This document shows positions 54,710 to 63,856 of a stretch of 64,000 bases of DNA, in pieces (the stretch's first letter is position 1; each line of letters starts with the position of its first letter). The DNA lies in contig CAVTPT010000004.1 in the NCBI GenBank assembly GCA_963736675.1, forward strand, positions 1,116,001 through 1,180,000. Reading direction: 5' to 3'. The notes beneath the pieces are model-generated. The model was not told the origin of the DNA, searched no databases, and was given only the letters and a program-made list of their open reading frames with translations. Both the position numbers and the translations under genes were made by a program. The DNA comes from LD21 sp963736675 (lineage in GTDB: Bacteria > Bacteroidota > Bacteroidia > Bacteroidales > VadinHA17).

Positions 54710-54972
54710 ATGAATCAAGGCAAATTTATCTTCGCTCAACTTACAGATTTTCCACCTCGCCTTGTTTTTGACAGAATCGTTGATAAGTATGAGGGTAACA
54801 AGTATGTAAGGTCATTTAGATGCTGTAATCAGATGCTTTGCATGGTGTTTGGACAACTAACAGCCAGCATCAGACTCTGCAGCGATCGACCTTTGTCCAG
54901 GCATCTTCCGGTGGGCAGAGTTCAGAAAGCATAAAGGAGGGATAAAACACCATACCTTATGAAATCAATTAT
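54710..54972 (+). pseudogene. Remnant of an IS4-type transposase (DUF4372 N-terminus)
   Basis: The first 55 codons read MNQGKFIFAQLTDF, then VFDRIVDKYEGNKYVRSF and MLCMVFGQLT, the well-known start of IS4-group DUF4372 transposases. Immediately after, in another frame from about 54862, comes DSAAIDLC then FRWAEFRKHKGGIKHHTL, which belongs to the catalytic DDE region (the D in DSxxIDL is the first catalytic Asp). So about 100 codons between them are deleted, the frame is broken, and the remaining C-terminal half is missing. It cannot be active. It marks the boundary region of the AT-rich segment. Confidence 0.85.
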
Positions 54973-55017
54973 TTGATCTTTCTGTGAACGGTTCGGGAAA
55001 AAATTCCATTTAATTAT

Positions 55018-55048
55018 TTCTCAAATACTTTATATTTATATAGATTTG
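55018..55048 (+). promoter_or_regulatory. Possible promoter of the double-cupin gene
   Basis: TAGATTTG at 55041-55048 matches the Bacteroidota -7 consensus. A TTTC (one off TTTG) lies 20 bp upstream at 55017-55020. It would give a leader of about 145 nt to the ATG at 55197. The -33 mismatch keeps confidence low. Confidence 0.4.
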
Positions 55049-55196
55049 TATGGCCTGAGAAAGTAATCACGCCATTGTACCTAATTTCTTTGTCGTTAAC
55101 GTTTTATTGACTGACGATGAAATTGGGGCGAAGCAATTTTGTTGAATCAGAAAGAATAAACCAACAAACTCTAAATTAATCTGAAATAATTGGAAT

Positions 55197-56630
55197 ATGA
55201 AAAAAACCGTAATTCTCTCCGATATCATTCCGGAATTAAAAAAGCTCAGATCTGCCTTGAGGATGACCACATCAGCGACTTTGCTGATTTTAGTCTTAAG
55301 CCTGGCGACAATCGCAAATGCGCAGCCAGGAAATTCAGCACAGGAAAAACCCAAAGCCACTCCGCTCGCACAACGCATTGGTCACACAGATCAATCAAAG
55401 GCAATGGCCGGAAAAAATGTTCATCAGGGAACAGGCACCGTTTACATGCAAACTCTTCTCGGGCGCGGTGCAATTACAGGATTAAATTTTATGCACCATG
55501 GTCCGTTGATGCCTAAGAGTTCTATCGGTCATCATTTTCATACCGATACCGATGAGATGTTTCTCATATTGGATGGAGATTGTGAATTTACAGTAAACGG
55601 AAAAACTGCACTTGTGAAAGGACCTGTTGGCGTACCGTGCAAAGCCGGAAATTCACATGCAGTTTATAATCCATCAAATAAACCAGTCGACTGGGTTAAT
55701 TTTCAGGTGGCTGTTAATCTTCCAAAGGAAGTTGTTGGTTATGGCACAGCGCCGCAAGGTGGCGGAATGCCTGGGAGGGGTACTTATAATTACTCGGCAG
55801 ATCCAACCAGCCTTTTCGAGGTTTCGGATGATCGTGCAGGTGTTGAACTGGAAAAGAAAGCTACTTTTATTAATACAAGACAGCTTACCAAAGAACTTGC
55901 CCGCCCGGTTGTGAACATGAATGGCGGAAAAGATACTGTATTTTACAGGAGGGCACTCGGTCCCGGGTCCTTTGCATCAAACTGGGCTTTTGTCGATCAT
56001 CTGATTATTCCGGTAGGTTCATCAGTTGGAAGGCATTATCATTCAGGAGTTGATGAAGTTTATTTTGTTATAAAAGGAAAAGGTAAAGTACATGTTAACG
56101 ATGAAGTTGCTGATATTGCTTATGGCGATGCTGTTCCCGTTCGTGCAGGTGAAATACATGCACTTGAAAGTTCGGCAACTGAGCCACTGGAAATGGTAGT
56201 CTATGGTGTAGCTCTTGAAAAAGGGAAACTGGATGTCACTGATGTTCCTTTGACTATGGCTAAACTGCAGATGTTTTTCGAAGTGGCACCTAACGATTTC
56301 GATGCATTTGAGAAGAACTATATTGATGTATATGTGCCTGCCCTCAGAAAACAAGTTGGTTATCTTGGTTCAAAACTTCTTCGCATTTTCCCTGCTGAAA
56401 TCGCAAAAAGGAACGGATCTCCCGAATCGAAATTTACTTACGAAATGGAATTAATGTTTGACAAAGAAGAGAACCGGGTTTTGTGGACAAAGACCAAAGA
56501 ACATGACGAAGCATGGGCAAAAACCTCAGCCATGGCGAAGTCTTTTCACTGGATTGGCTATGATGTCGTAGGGATGGACCAGGTCGCTGATCCGGTTGGA
56601 AAAAGAAACATAACAGTTGAAAAACAATGA
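55197..56630 (+). CDS. Exported double-cupin protein with C-terminal alpha/beta domain
   Basis: A 477-residue protein. A long signal sequence ends near TIANAQ (about residue 43). Cupin 1 (about 95-180) carries HHFHTDTDE and a second His in GNSHAVYN; cupin 2 (about 260-345) carries RHYHSGVDE and GEIHALES, both with the HxHxxxE-like metal-binding pattern. Residues about 365-470 form a separate domain (YVPALRKQVGYLGSKLLRI, MELMFDKEENRVLW) that also makes up most of the short protein at 51215. The start of the next gene overlaps or follows closely. The metal and substrate are unknown. Cupins near lactonases often handle sugar acids or unsaturated uronates. Confidence 0.85.
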   Translation: MKKTVILSDIIPELKKLRSALRMTTSATLLILVLSLATIANAQPGNSAQEKPKATPLAQRIGHTDQSKAMAGKNVHQGTGTVYMQTLLGRGAITGLNFMHHGPLMPKSSIGHHFHTDTDEMFLILDGDCEFTVNGKTALVKGPVGVPCKAGNSHAVYNPSNKPVDWVNFQVAVNLPKEVVGYGTAPQGGGMPGRGTYNYSADPTSLFEVSDDRAGVELEKKATFINTRQLTKELARPVVNMNGGKDTVFYRRALGPGSFASNWAFVDHLIIPVGSSVGRHYHSGVDEVYFVIKGKGKVHVNDEVADIAYGDAVPVRAGEIHALESSATEPLEMVVYGVALEKGKLDVTDVPLTMAKLQMFFEVAPNDFDAFEKNYIDVYVPALRKQVGYLGSKLLRIFPAEIAKRNGSPESKFTYEMELMFDKEENRVLWTKTKEHDEAWAKTSAMAKSFHWIGYDVVGMDQVADPVGKRNITVEKQ

Positions 56631-56665
56631 TTATTCATATCATAAAACAAACGAACCAAAAAATT

Positions 56666-58594
56666 ATGAAACTGACAACTAAGACTATTTTCGGGAGCAT
56701 TTTGGCTTTTAGCTTAATCGCATTGACGCAGTGCACCCCAATGCCTGAGTGGCAAAAGAAAAACAAGGAACTCATCGAACAGTATTCATTGACTGGCAGG
56801 GAATTAACGGGTCTTCCTGATACTAAGATTGTTTCGAACCTTAAACCTGGCAAGGTTACAGGCCTTGATAGTATTTCAACCACGGCTTTATATCCGGGCG
56901 TTAGCGCAAAAATTTACTGGGGAACCGGAACAATGACTGGTATTCTTCAATTGGAACCTAATGCAGAAATTCCGGAAGAGGTTCTTCCTTCAGACCGTTT
57001 TCTATTTGTTGTTGAAGGCTCAGTTGATCAGCTTGTCAATGGCGCAAATGTTAATATGATCTCAATCAAAAGAGAAGCTCAGGATGGAACACATAGCTTA
57101 ACTCCACGTATCGATTTTGTATATCTCGAAAAAGGAAGTAAAAATGCGTTAAAAGCTGGTCCTGACGGTGCAAAACTCGTTGAGGTTTATAGTCCGGTAC
57201 GCCTTGATTATTTACAGAAAGCCGGTGTTACCAAACTTCCGGCTTCAGTTACTGAGTTAACCACAACCATGACCCCAAATGTTGAATACAATAAGGTTTA
57301 TGACCTTTACGAGTTTCAGTTAACAGATCTTGTTGCAGGAGCTAATTCAAGACTGATAACAGGCAAGAGCACTCAGGTGAGCTTTATCTCAATGGATCCG
57401 GGTGCTGTATTCGAACGTCATATACACCCTGAAGAACAAACCATGCTCGTATTACGCGGCGGTTGTAAAGAAATTCTTTTGGATAGCGAACAAAGTATGG
57501 CTAAAAATGATGTTGTGCTTATTCCTGCGAATATGGTGCATGGTGCAATTATGAGCGATCTGGGTTGCGATGCCATTGATATTTTCTGGCCAGCAAGGGC
57601 TGATTATGCTGAAAAAGAAAAAGCAAGAATGGGCGCTTATCGTGCAATAATTCCCGCAGATGCCAAAGTTGAATTGTTAGTTGATGGAACCAATACAAAA
57701 CCTGGCCTTAATTTCGCTGAAGGTCCAAAATGGATGAACGGTAAAGTTTATTTCTCAAACATGGGATTTGACCAGGGCTGGGGCGCTCATCCTGATAAAA
57801 GCTCAATCGTTGAATTAAGCCCTGATGGATCATACAGGTATATCTCTGAAGGTAAAATGCAGACAAACGGACTGTATCCTTATAAAAACGGTAATCTGAT
57901 TGTTTGTGATATGATGGGACACCGCGTTCTTGAAATGACAACAAAAGGGCAGATTGTAAAGGTTATCGCCGATAAATACGACGGAAAATCAATCGATGGG
58001 CCAAACGATATTATTACAGATGCAAAAGGAGGAATTTATTTTACTGATCCTCAGTTTACGGCCGAAGCAGTTAAATTCCAACCGGGACGTGCTGTTTATT
58101 ATGTTTCTCCCGATGGCAGTAAGGTAACTAGAATCGTCGAGCCGAACGAATTTGCCATGCCAAATGGAATACTGCTGTCTCCTGATGGAAAAACACTTTA
58201 CATTAACAATTGTTACGACGATGCAGCCTGGTTTCCTGTAAATAGTGACAAGGAAAATTACGTTTGGGCTTATGATGTAAATGATGACGGAACCATCAGT
58301 AATGGACGTCAGTTTGCTAAATTATTCCTGGTTGACAATATTTTGGATAAAAAGGAAAAATCTTCAAGTTCGGATGGTATGGCCATTGATAAGATGGGCA
58401 ACATTTATGTTGGAACTTACTATGGTGTTCAGATTTTCAATTCTAAAGGCGAATTTGTTGGGATGATTAATTTACCACATTTCCCTGTAAGTCTTTGCTT
58501 TGGCGACGATGATATGAAAACTCTCTACATTGTTAGTTACCAGTGGGTATATAAAATCCGTACTAATATGGAAGGTTATGTGAATTATTTGTAA
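56666..58594 (+). CDS. Cupin/SMP-30 lactonase fusion lipoprotein
   Basis: A 642-residue lipoprotein. The start at 56666 gives a lipobox ALTQC (Cys near residue 24); the open frame extends to 56627 upstream. Residues about 60-190 and 210-330 are two cupin-like modules, the second with a clear RHIHPEEQ metal motif. Residues about 350-640 are an SMP-30/gluconolactonase propeller: FAEGPKWMNG, DGPNDIITDAKGGIYFTDP, MPNGILLSPDG and DGMAIDKMGN. It would open sugar lactones at the cell envelope. It is co-directional with the double-cupin gene and mirrors the smaller pair at 51215-52635. A bidirectional terminator follows. Confidence 0.9.
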   Translation: MKLTTKTIFGSILAFSLIALTQCTPMPEWQKKNKELIEQYSLTGRELTGLPDTKIVSNLKPGKVTGLDSISTTALYPGVSAKIYWGTGTMTGILQLEPNAEIPEEVLPSDRFLFVVEGSVDQLVNGANVNMISIKREAQDGTHSLTPRIDFVYLEKGSKNALKAGPDGAKLVEVYSPVRLDYLQKAGVTKLPASVTELTTTMTPNVEYNKVYDLYEFQLTDLVAGANSRLITGKSTQVSFISMDPGAVFERHIHPEEQTMLVLRGGCKEILLDSEQSMAKNDVVLIPANMVHGAIMSDLGCDAIDIFWPARADYAEKEKARMGAYRAIIPADAKVELLVDGTNTKPGLNFAEGPKWMNGKVYFSNMGFDQGWGAHPDKSSIVELSPDGSYRYISEGKMQTNGLYPYKNGNLIVCDMMGHRVLEMTTKGQIVKVIADKYDGKSIDGPNDIITDAKGGIYFTDPQFTAEAVKFQPGRAVYYVSPDGSKVTRIVEPNEFAMPNGILLSPDGKTLYINNCYDDAAWFPVNSDKENYVWAYDVNDDGTISNGRQFAKLFLVDNILDKKEKSSSSDGMAIDKMGNIYVGTYYGVQIFNSKGEFVGMINLPHFPVSLCFGDDDMKTLYIVSYQWVYKIRTNMEGYVNYL

Positions 58595-58625
58595 CGAATA
58601 ATCTGCACTATTGAAGCATAAAAAA

Positions 58626-58645
58626 ACCGGGTGATAACTCCCGGT
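58626..58645. terminator. Bidirectional terminator between lactonase and beta-helix genes
   Basis: ACCGGG-TGATAACT-CCCGGT forms a 6-bp GC-rich stem, flanked by A-runs on the left and T-runs on the right, so it works as an intrinsic terminator on both strands for the converging genes at 58594 and 58694. Confidence 0.9.
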
Positions 58646-58693
58646 TTTTTTGTTTGTGATTATTCGAGCTCTGAGAAGTACAGGAAGTTCTGA

Positions 58694-60325
58694 TTATTTC
58701 AACACGTTTTTAACTGCTTCTTCTCCAAGTCGTTCTTTCAACTGGGTAAGATAAAGGCTTTTAGGAGTTACATGATAGTCCATCGATTCAACATGAGCAT
58801 TGGGTTTTGTAAGATCCTGAAAAAAAGTATTGAATATAGATGCATTTATTCCAATGTGTCCGAACGAATAGTTTGTGGCCGTTGGCGGACTTTGCATCAG
58901 GAAATCACCCTCACAGTTCCAGAATACGATATTAGCCCCTGCCCAGCCAATATTTATGTCTTTCCAGTAGCGGGCCGAAAGCGGAGCTTTAACATTATCA
59001 TACAGCGAACCTGTTATCCAGTTTGCATGTGGTTCGCTTGTTGCAAACGGATTGACTGCTTCACAATTAAGAAATACATTACCTGTTGCGTTTGTGCCCA
59101 AAACAAATGAGTGTCTCCCTTTTTGCGAAAAGCACCTTTGAACAAGTGAAAGCTGCCCGCTAAGCTGGTATGTAAATCGTCTTGCCCCAGCCCTGATCGA
59201 TACAGGTTCCCAGGACTCGCAATCCTGCACTGTTATCCATTTTGTCCCATTACCAGCGCTTACAACACTACTTCCAAAATGAAGGGCGCTGATGTTTCGC
59301 ACCCAGCTGTTTACGGTGTGGGTTAAACTAATGAAGTTGAAATAATGGTTTTCATCCGAATAATATTCATCTCCTTCGTAATGCGGTCTGGTTTTGTCAT
59401 CAAAATTACCACGATCCATATTGCCATAAGAAGTCATCCGGACAGTAGGATTATATTCTGAAATTCCCCTTAAGTTTTCAATCCCTACCTGTTCGAGTCG
59501 CCCCTGGTCGTCGTATTTCAATATTTCACCGCCGCCCCAGCGTGTTTCAACAGCGCACAGTATGGGCGCATCAACCGTAATTGTGTTGCCCTTAACTTCG
59601 GTGATTACCCTGTCCCAGTTGATGTTAAATGGTCTCCATCTGCTTCTTCCGGCTCCAATGCTATCCTCGCCAATTTCTTTAATCCATGCCTGATTGCCGA
59701 TTCGTCTTACCAGAATTCTATCTCCGGTTTTAAAGGCTTTTGCAGATATTACATTGAAACTTCGGGCACCAACAGGTACATAGTTATCGGTAATTATCTG
59801 TTTGGTTTCTTCCTGTGGTTTCAGTGCTGTACCGTCGATATTTACAAGCGCCGCTCTTCCGAACGACCTGCCTTGTCCTTCCTTCTGAAGTTTGCCAATC
59901 AGAATTGTACCAATATCACTCATTCCTTCACCCCTGAGGACAATTCCTGAAGCTTTAATGTAAATAGGTTTTTCGAGCGGGTAAGTTCCCATTTTCAGGA
60001 GTACAACTCCTCTGAATCCGGAAGCATCCGGAGTTAATGCCGAAACCCGATCGATTGCAGCCTGAATATTAACAGAGTTATCTCCGGGTACTGGCCAAAC
60101 GGTTTCTTTAATAGCCACACGCGGAATAGGTACACCTCCGCCTTTATAACCTGCATTTGAGAAATCAGGAATTTTATTACCCAGACTATCTGATACATAG
60201 ACCAGTTTACCATCTGTTCCTGGATATACCAGAGTGGTTGTAGGTGGCAAATCCTGAGCCGAAAGAACAAACCTGCTGACAAAAAATATCAACAAGACAA
60301 AAGAATATTTTACCAGTTTTTTCAT
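58694..60325 (-). CDS. Exported right-handed beta-helix protein, paralogue 1
   Basis: A 543-residue protein with a signal peptide (LIFFVSRFVLSAQ). The mature N-terminus is TTTLVYPGTDGKLVYVSDSL, then IPDFSNAGYKGGGVPIP, a motif found in pectate-lyase-superfamily beta-helix proteins. Further repeats such as GVVLLKMGTYPLEKPIYI and WITVQDCESWEPVS fit parallel beta-helix coils. No catalytic residues can be assigned, so polysaccharide lyase, hydrolase or binding protein are all possible. It is the last of three tandem paralogues on this strand, 77 bp from the second. It lies in the AT-rich segment beside the cupin and lactonase genes, consistent with acidic-polysaccharide processing. Confidence 0.82.
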   Translation of the reverse strand: MKKLVKYSFVLLIFFVSRFVLSAQDLPPTTTLVYPGTDGKLVYVSDSLGNKIPDFSNAGYKGGGVPIPRVAIKETVWPVPGDNSVNIQAAIDRVSALTPDASGFRGVVLLKMGTYPLEKPIYIKASGIVLRGEGMSDIGTILIGKLQKEGQGRSFGRAALVNIDGTALKPQEETKQIITDNYVPVGARSFNVISAKAFKTGDRILVRRIGNQAWIKEIGEDSIGAGRSRWRPFNINWDRVITEVKGNTITVDAPILCAVETRWGGGEILKYDDQGRLEQVGIENLRGISEYNPTVRMTSYGNMDRGNFDDKTRPHYEGDEYYSDENHYFNFISLTHTVNSWVRNISALHFGSSVVSAGNGTKWITVQDCESWEPVSIRAGARRFTYQLSGQLSLVQRCFSQKGRHSFVLGTNATGNVFLNCEAVNPFATSEPHANWITGSLYDNVKAPLSARYWKDINIGWAGANIVFWNCEGDFLMQSPPTATNYSFGHIGINASIFNTFFQDLTKPNAHVESMDYHVTPKSLYLTQLKERLGEEAVKNVLK

Positions 60326-60402
60326 GATTTACTTGCTTTAAAATTTGTTATAAAACCAGCTAAGCTGCTTACATTTTCAACCTGATTAAAATTAGAGTCG
60401 GT

Positions 60403-62037
60403 CTATTTCCAGGACTGGCCTTCAGTAATAACATTCATGACAGCTTCAATGCCTAATCTTTCTTTCAACTGAGTAAGGTAAAGGCTCTTTGGGGTGACAT
60501 GATAGTCCATCGATTCAACATGTCCGTTGGGCTTTTTGAGATCTTGCAAACCGGCATTAAAAATTACCGCATTTATCCCAATATGTCCGAACGAATAGTT
60601 TTTTGCAGTTGGTGGACTCTGGACCAGAAAATCGCCTTCACAATTCCAGAAAACAATATTAGCGCCAGCCCAGCCAATAATGTAATCCCAATACCTTGCT
60701 GTAAGCGGAGCTTTTACGTTATCGTATAAAACGCCATTTACCCAATGGTTATGTGGCTCACTTGTGGAATAAGGATTTACAGCCTGGCAATTGAGATATA
60801 CATTTCCACTTGCTTCGGCATTCTGAAGAACAAATGAATGTCTCCCTTTCTGTGAAAAACACCGCTGTACCAAACAGAGCTGGCCATTCATTTGGTAAAT
60901 AAACCTTCTTCCACCCCAACGTTGCGAAACCGGTTCCCATGATTCGCAATCCTGCACCGTGATCCACTTCGAGCCTGCGTTACTTTGGATAACACTGGTG
61001 GCAAAGTGGAGTGCACTGATGTTCCTGATCCAGACATTCTTTGCGTTGGACATTACAATAAAGTTACTTACATGATTTTCATCCGAGAAATACTCTTCGC
61101 CCTGATACTGGAATTTAGGGTCTAACTTGTCACGGTCCATGTTGCCATACGTCTTCTGTCGGACCGAAGGGTTATATTCTGAAATACCACGCAGGTTTTC
61201 TATCCCTGACTGCTCTATGCGCTCATCGGAGTATTTAAGAATCTCGCCTCCGCCCCAGCGCGCATCAACAGCTGTGAAAATGGTTACGTCAGTGGTAATT
61301 GTATTTCCTTTGATATCAACAATAACTCTGTCATAAGTAATGTCAAAAGGCCTCCATTTGTTCCTGCCTGCTGAAATACTATCTTCTCCAATCTCCTTTA
61401 TCCAGTCCTGGTTACCAATTCTCCTAACCAGAATTTTGTCACCCACTTTAAATCCCTTGGCCGAAACCACATTGAAACTGCGAGCACCAACCGGTACATA
61501 TTTATCCGTGATAATTTGTTTGGTATCTTCCTGCGGAGCTATCGCTTTGGGGCCGCTTATATTTACAAGTCCACCTCTGCCATAAGCTTGTCTGTCTTTT
61601 GGAATTTTGCCTATGAGAATGGTACCAATTTCACTCATACCTTCTCCCCGGAGTACTACGCCGGAAGCCTTTATGCTGATTGGTTTTTCAAGTTCGTAAG
61701 TACCAATTTTTAAGAGAACAGCCCCTCTGAAGCCTGAAGCATCTAACGGAAGGGCTGATACCTTGTCGATTGCTGCCTGAATATTTGCTGAGTTATCTCC
61801 CAAAACAGGCCAAACAGTTACTTTGTTGGCAACATAAGGAATCGGGACACCTCCGCCTTTATATCCGGCATTCGAGAAATCAGGAATTTTATTACCCAGA
61901 CTGTCGGCAACATATACAAGCTTGCCGTCAGTTCCGGGATATACCAAAGTTGTTGTTGGTGGAATATCCTGAGCTTTTATTAAAGCAACAGCTCCAAAAA
62001 ACAATATTGGAAAAAGAATCAGTTTAACAGATTTCAT
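60403..62037 (-). CDS. Exported right-handed beta-helix protein, paralogue 2
   Basis: A 544-residue paralogue of the gene at 58694, colinear over the full length: same TLVYPGTDGKLVYVADSLG start after a signal peptide (FFGAVALIKAQ), same DFSNAGYKGGG motif, same WITVQDCESWEPV and HVESMDYHVTPKSLYLTQL end. It is intact. Directly upstream of its ATG is the conserved leader (copy B) that also precedes the LTA-synthase-like gene at 32897. The two other paralogues lack that leader, so it may be regulated differently. Activity unknown. Confidence 0.82.
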   Translation of the reverse strand: MKSVKLILFPILFFGAVALIKAQDIPPTTTLVYPGTDGKLVYVADSLGNKIPDFSNAGYKGGGVPIPYVANKVTVWPVLGDNSANIQAAIDKVSALPLDASGFRGAVLLKIGTYELEKPISIKASGVVLRGEGMSEIGTILIGKIPKDRQAYGRGGLVNISGPKAIAPQEDTKQIITDKYVPVGARSFNVVSAKGFKVGDKILVRRIGNQDWIKEIGEDSISAGRNKWRPFDITYDRVIVDIKGNTITTDVTIFTAVDARWGGGEILKYSDERIEQSGIENLRGISEYNPSVRQKTYGNMDRDKLDPKFQYQGEEYFSDENHVSNFIVMSNAKNVWIRNISALHFATSVIQSNAGSKWITVQDCESWEPVSQRWGGRRFIYQMNGQLCLVQRCFSQKGRHSFVLQNAEASGNVYLNCQAVNPYSTSEPHNHWVNGVLYDNVKAPLTARYWDYIIGWAGANIVFWNCEGDFLVQSPPTAKNYSFGHIGINAVIFNAGLQDLKKPNGHVESMDYHVTPKSLYLTQLKERLGIEAVMNVITEGQSWK

Positions 62038-62133
62038 CAGTATATAATTTTGATTTTAAAGGTCTGATGGAACCCACATGATTGAAAATTACATACATAC
62101 GTGTTTGTGTATTTAATACATGTGGGTTTCATC
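62038..62133 (-). promoter_or_regulatory. Conserved leader element with inverted repeat, copy B
   Basis: It aligns without gaps to the leader at 32898-32993 (63 of 73 identical in the closest part). This copy has a 15-bp inverted repeat with one mismatch: arms at 62066-62080 and 62119-62133 around a 38-nt loop. On the minus strand the hairpin lies 28-96 nt upstream of the start codon at 62037. Operator, RNA structure or small mobile-element end are all possible. Confidence 0.75.
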
Positions 62134-62153
62134 TTTTTATATTTTTCAGATTT

Positions 62154-63856
62154 CTAATGATCATCCGAGCCAATGACATTTTTAACTGCCTGTTCGCCAA
62201 GTCTTTCTTTTAACTGAGTAAGATATAAACTTTTTGGTGTAACATGTTTATCCATCGATTCAACATGTCCGTTTGGTTTCGTTAAATCCTGCAATGCGGC
62301 GTTAAATGAAACTGCATTTACACCGATATGTCCAAAGGAATAGTTTGCAGCCGTTGGCGGACTTTGAATCAGGAAATCACCCTCGCAGTTCCAGAAAGAC
62401 AGTGTTCGCTCCTGCCCATCCCATAACAAAGTCCCAGTACCGGGCTGTTAATGGTGCCTGGACATTGTCATAAAGTATACCATTTACCCAGTAGCCATGA
62501 GGTTCACTGGTAGAGTAGGGATTGATGGCTTTACAGTCCAGAAACACATTACCACTTGCAGTGGCGCTTTCCCCTGCAAAAGAGTGACGGCCTTTATAGG
62601 ATAAACATCTTTGAACCAGACAGAACTGACCATTCAATTTAAATGTAAAACGTCTGCCACCTGCCCGAACTGAAACAGGTTCCATAGAAATGACAATCCT
62701 GAACAGTAATCCATTTAGTTCCGCCATTTGTTATCACAGCGCTATAAACAAAATGCAAAGCTGTCACATTTCGCACCCAGCCATTTTTAGCATTTGTAAA
62801 ACTGATAAAATTATAATAATGATTTTCGTCAGAGTAATATTCGTCTCCCTGGTATTGGTACTCTTTCGCCAATTTGTCACGGTCCATGTTACCGTAGGTT
62901 GTGGTTCTTACCGTTGGATTATAATCCGATATTCCACGCAGATTTTCAATACCTGACTGTTCAATGCGATTATCGTTGTATTTTATTATTTCGCCTCCTC
63001 CCCAGCGTGTATCGATGGCTGTAAAAATGGGTGCATCAACCGTAATGGTGTTTCCATTGATATTAATAATTTCGCGGTCATAATTGATATCAAATTTCCA
63101 GGCTCTGCTGTTGGCTATTTCATCCTTCATCTTCAATTCTTTAACCCAGGCTTCATTGCCATAGCGTTTAACAATCACTTTATCGCCTATTTTAAAGCCC
63201 TTAGCCGATTTTACATTAAAACTTACAGCCCCAAAAGCGACATAATTGTCAGTAATTGATTGCTTGCTGTCTTCTATCAGTTCTGTTCCATTTTCTGCAC
63301 CAATGTTTATCATATCGGGTCTTCCGAATCGTTGCCTGCCAGTTGCATTTGGATCCGGGGCAGGCAAAACGCCATAAAGAATGGTTCCGGTTTCACTCAT
63401 TCCTTCACCGCGTAGAACGACACCAGAAGCTTTAATGTATAAGGGTTTTTCGAGTCTGTAAAATCCCATTTTAAGTAACACCGCACCCCGAAATCCGGAA
63501 GCATCCAAAGGAAGCGATGAAACCTTGTCGATTGCAGCCTGAATGTTTGCTGAGTTGTCTCCCACAACTGGCCAAACAGTTTCTTTGTTAGCAACGTAAG
63601 GAATTGAAATGCCACCACCTTTATATCCGGCATTCGAGAAATCAGGAATCTTGTTTCCAAGGCTGTCTGCAACATAGACAAGTTTTCCGTCTGTTCCAGG
63701 ATAAACCAGCGATGTTGTAGGCGCAAGATCGTGAGCAGGAAAATCTCTTTCTGAAACTTGTTGCACCTTGTTGGCAGGTCGAGGATTGTTATATTCGCTC
63801 CCGAATCCGTTCAAAAAGAAAAGCATTGCGACAAACGAGCAAATCGTAATTTTCAT
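62154..63856 (-). pseudogene. Exported right-handed beta-helix protein, paralogue 3, with two frameshifts
   Basis: The third paralogue is intact from its signal peptide (FVAMLFFLNGFGS) through KWITVQDC, then an extra base near 62681-62692 shifts the frame; the sequence continues as EPVSVRAGGRRF. A second extra T near 62393-62398 shifts it again just before FWNCEGDFLIQSPPTA. Joined, it would be about 567 residues, longer at the N-terminus than its paralogues. Both shifts are single-base insertions, so either the gene has decayed or the assembly has errors. As read, it yields a 405-residue truncated protein. It is the upstream member of the three-gene array. Confidence 0.85.
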
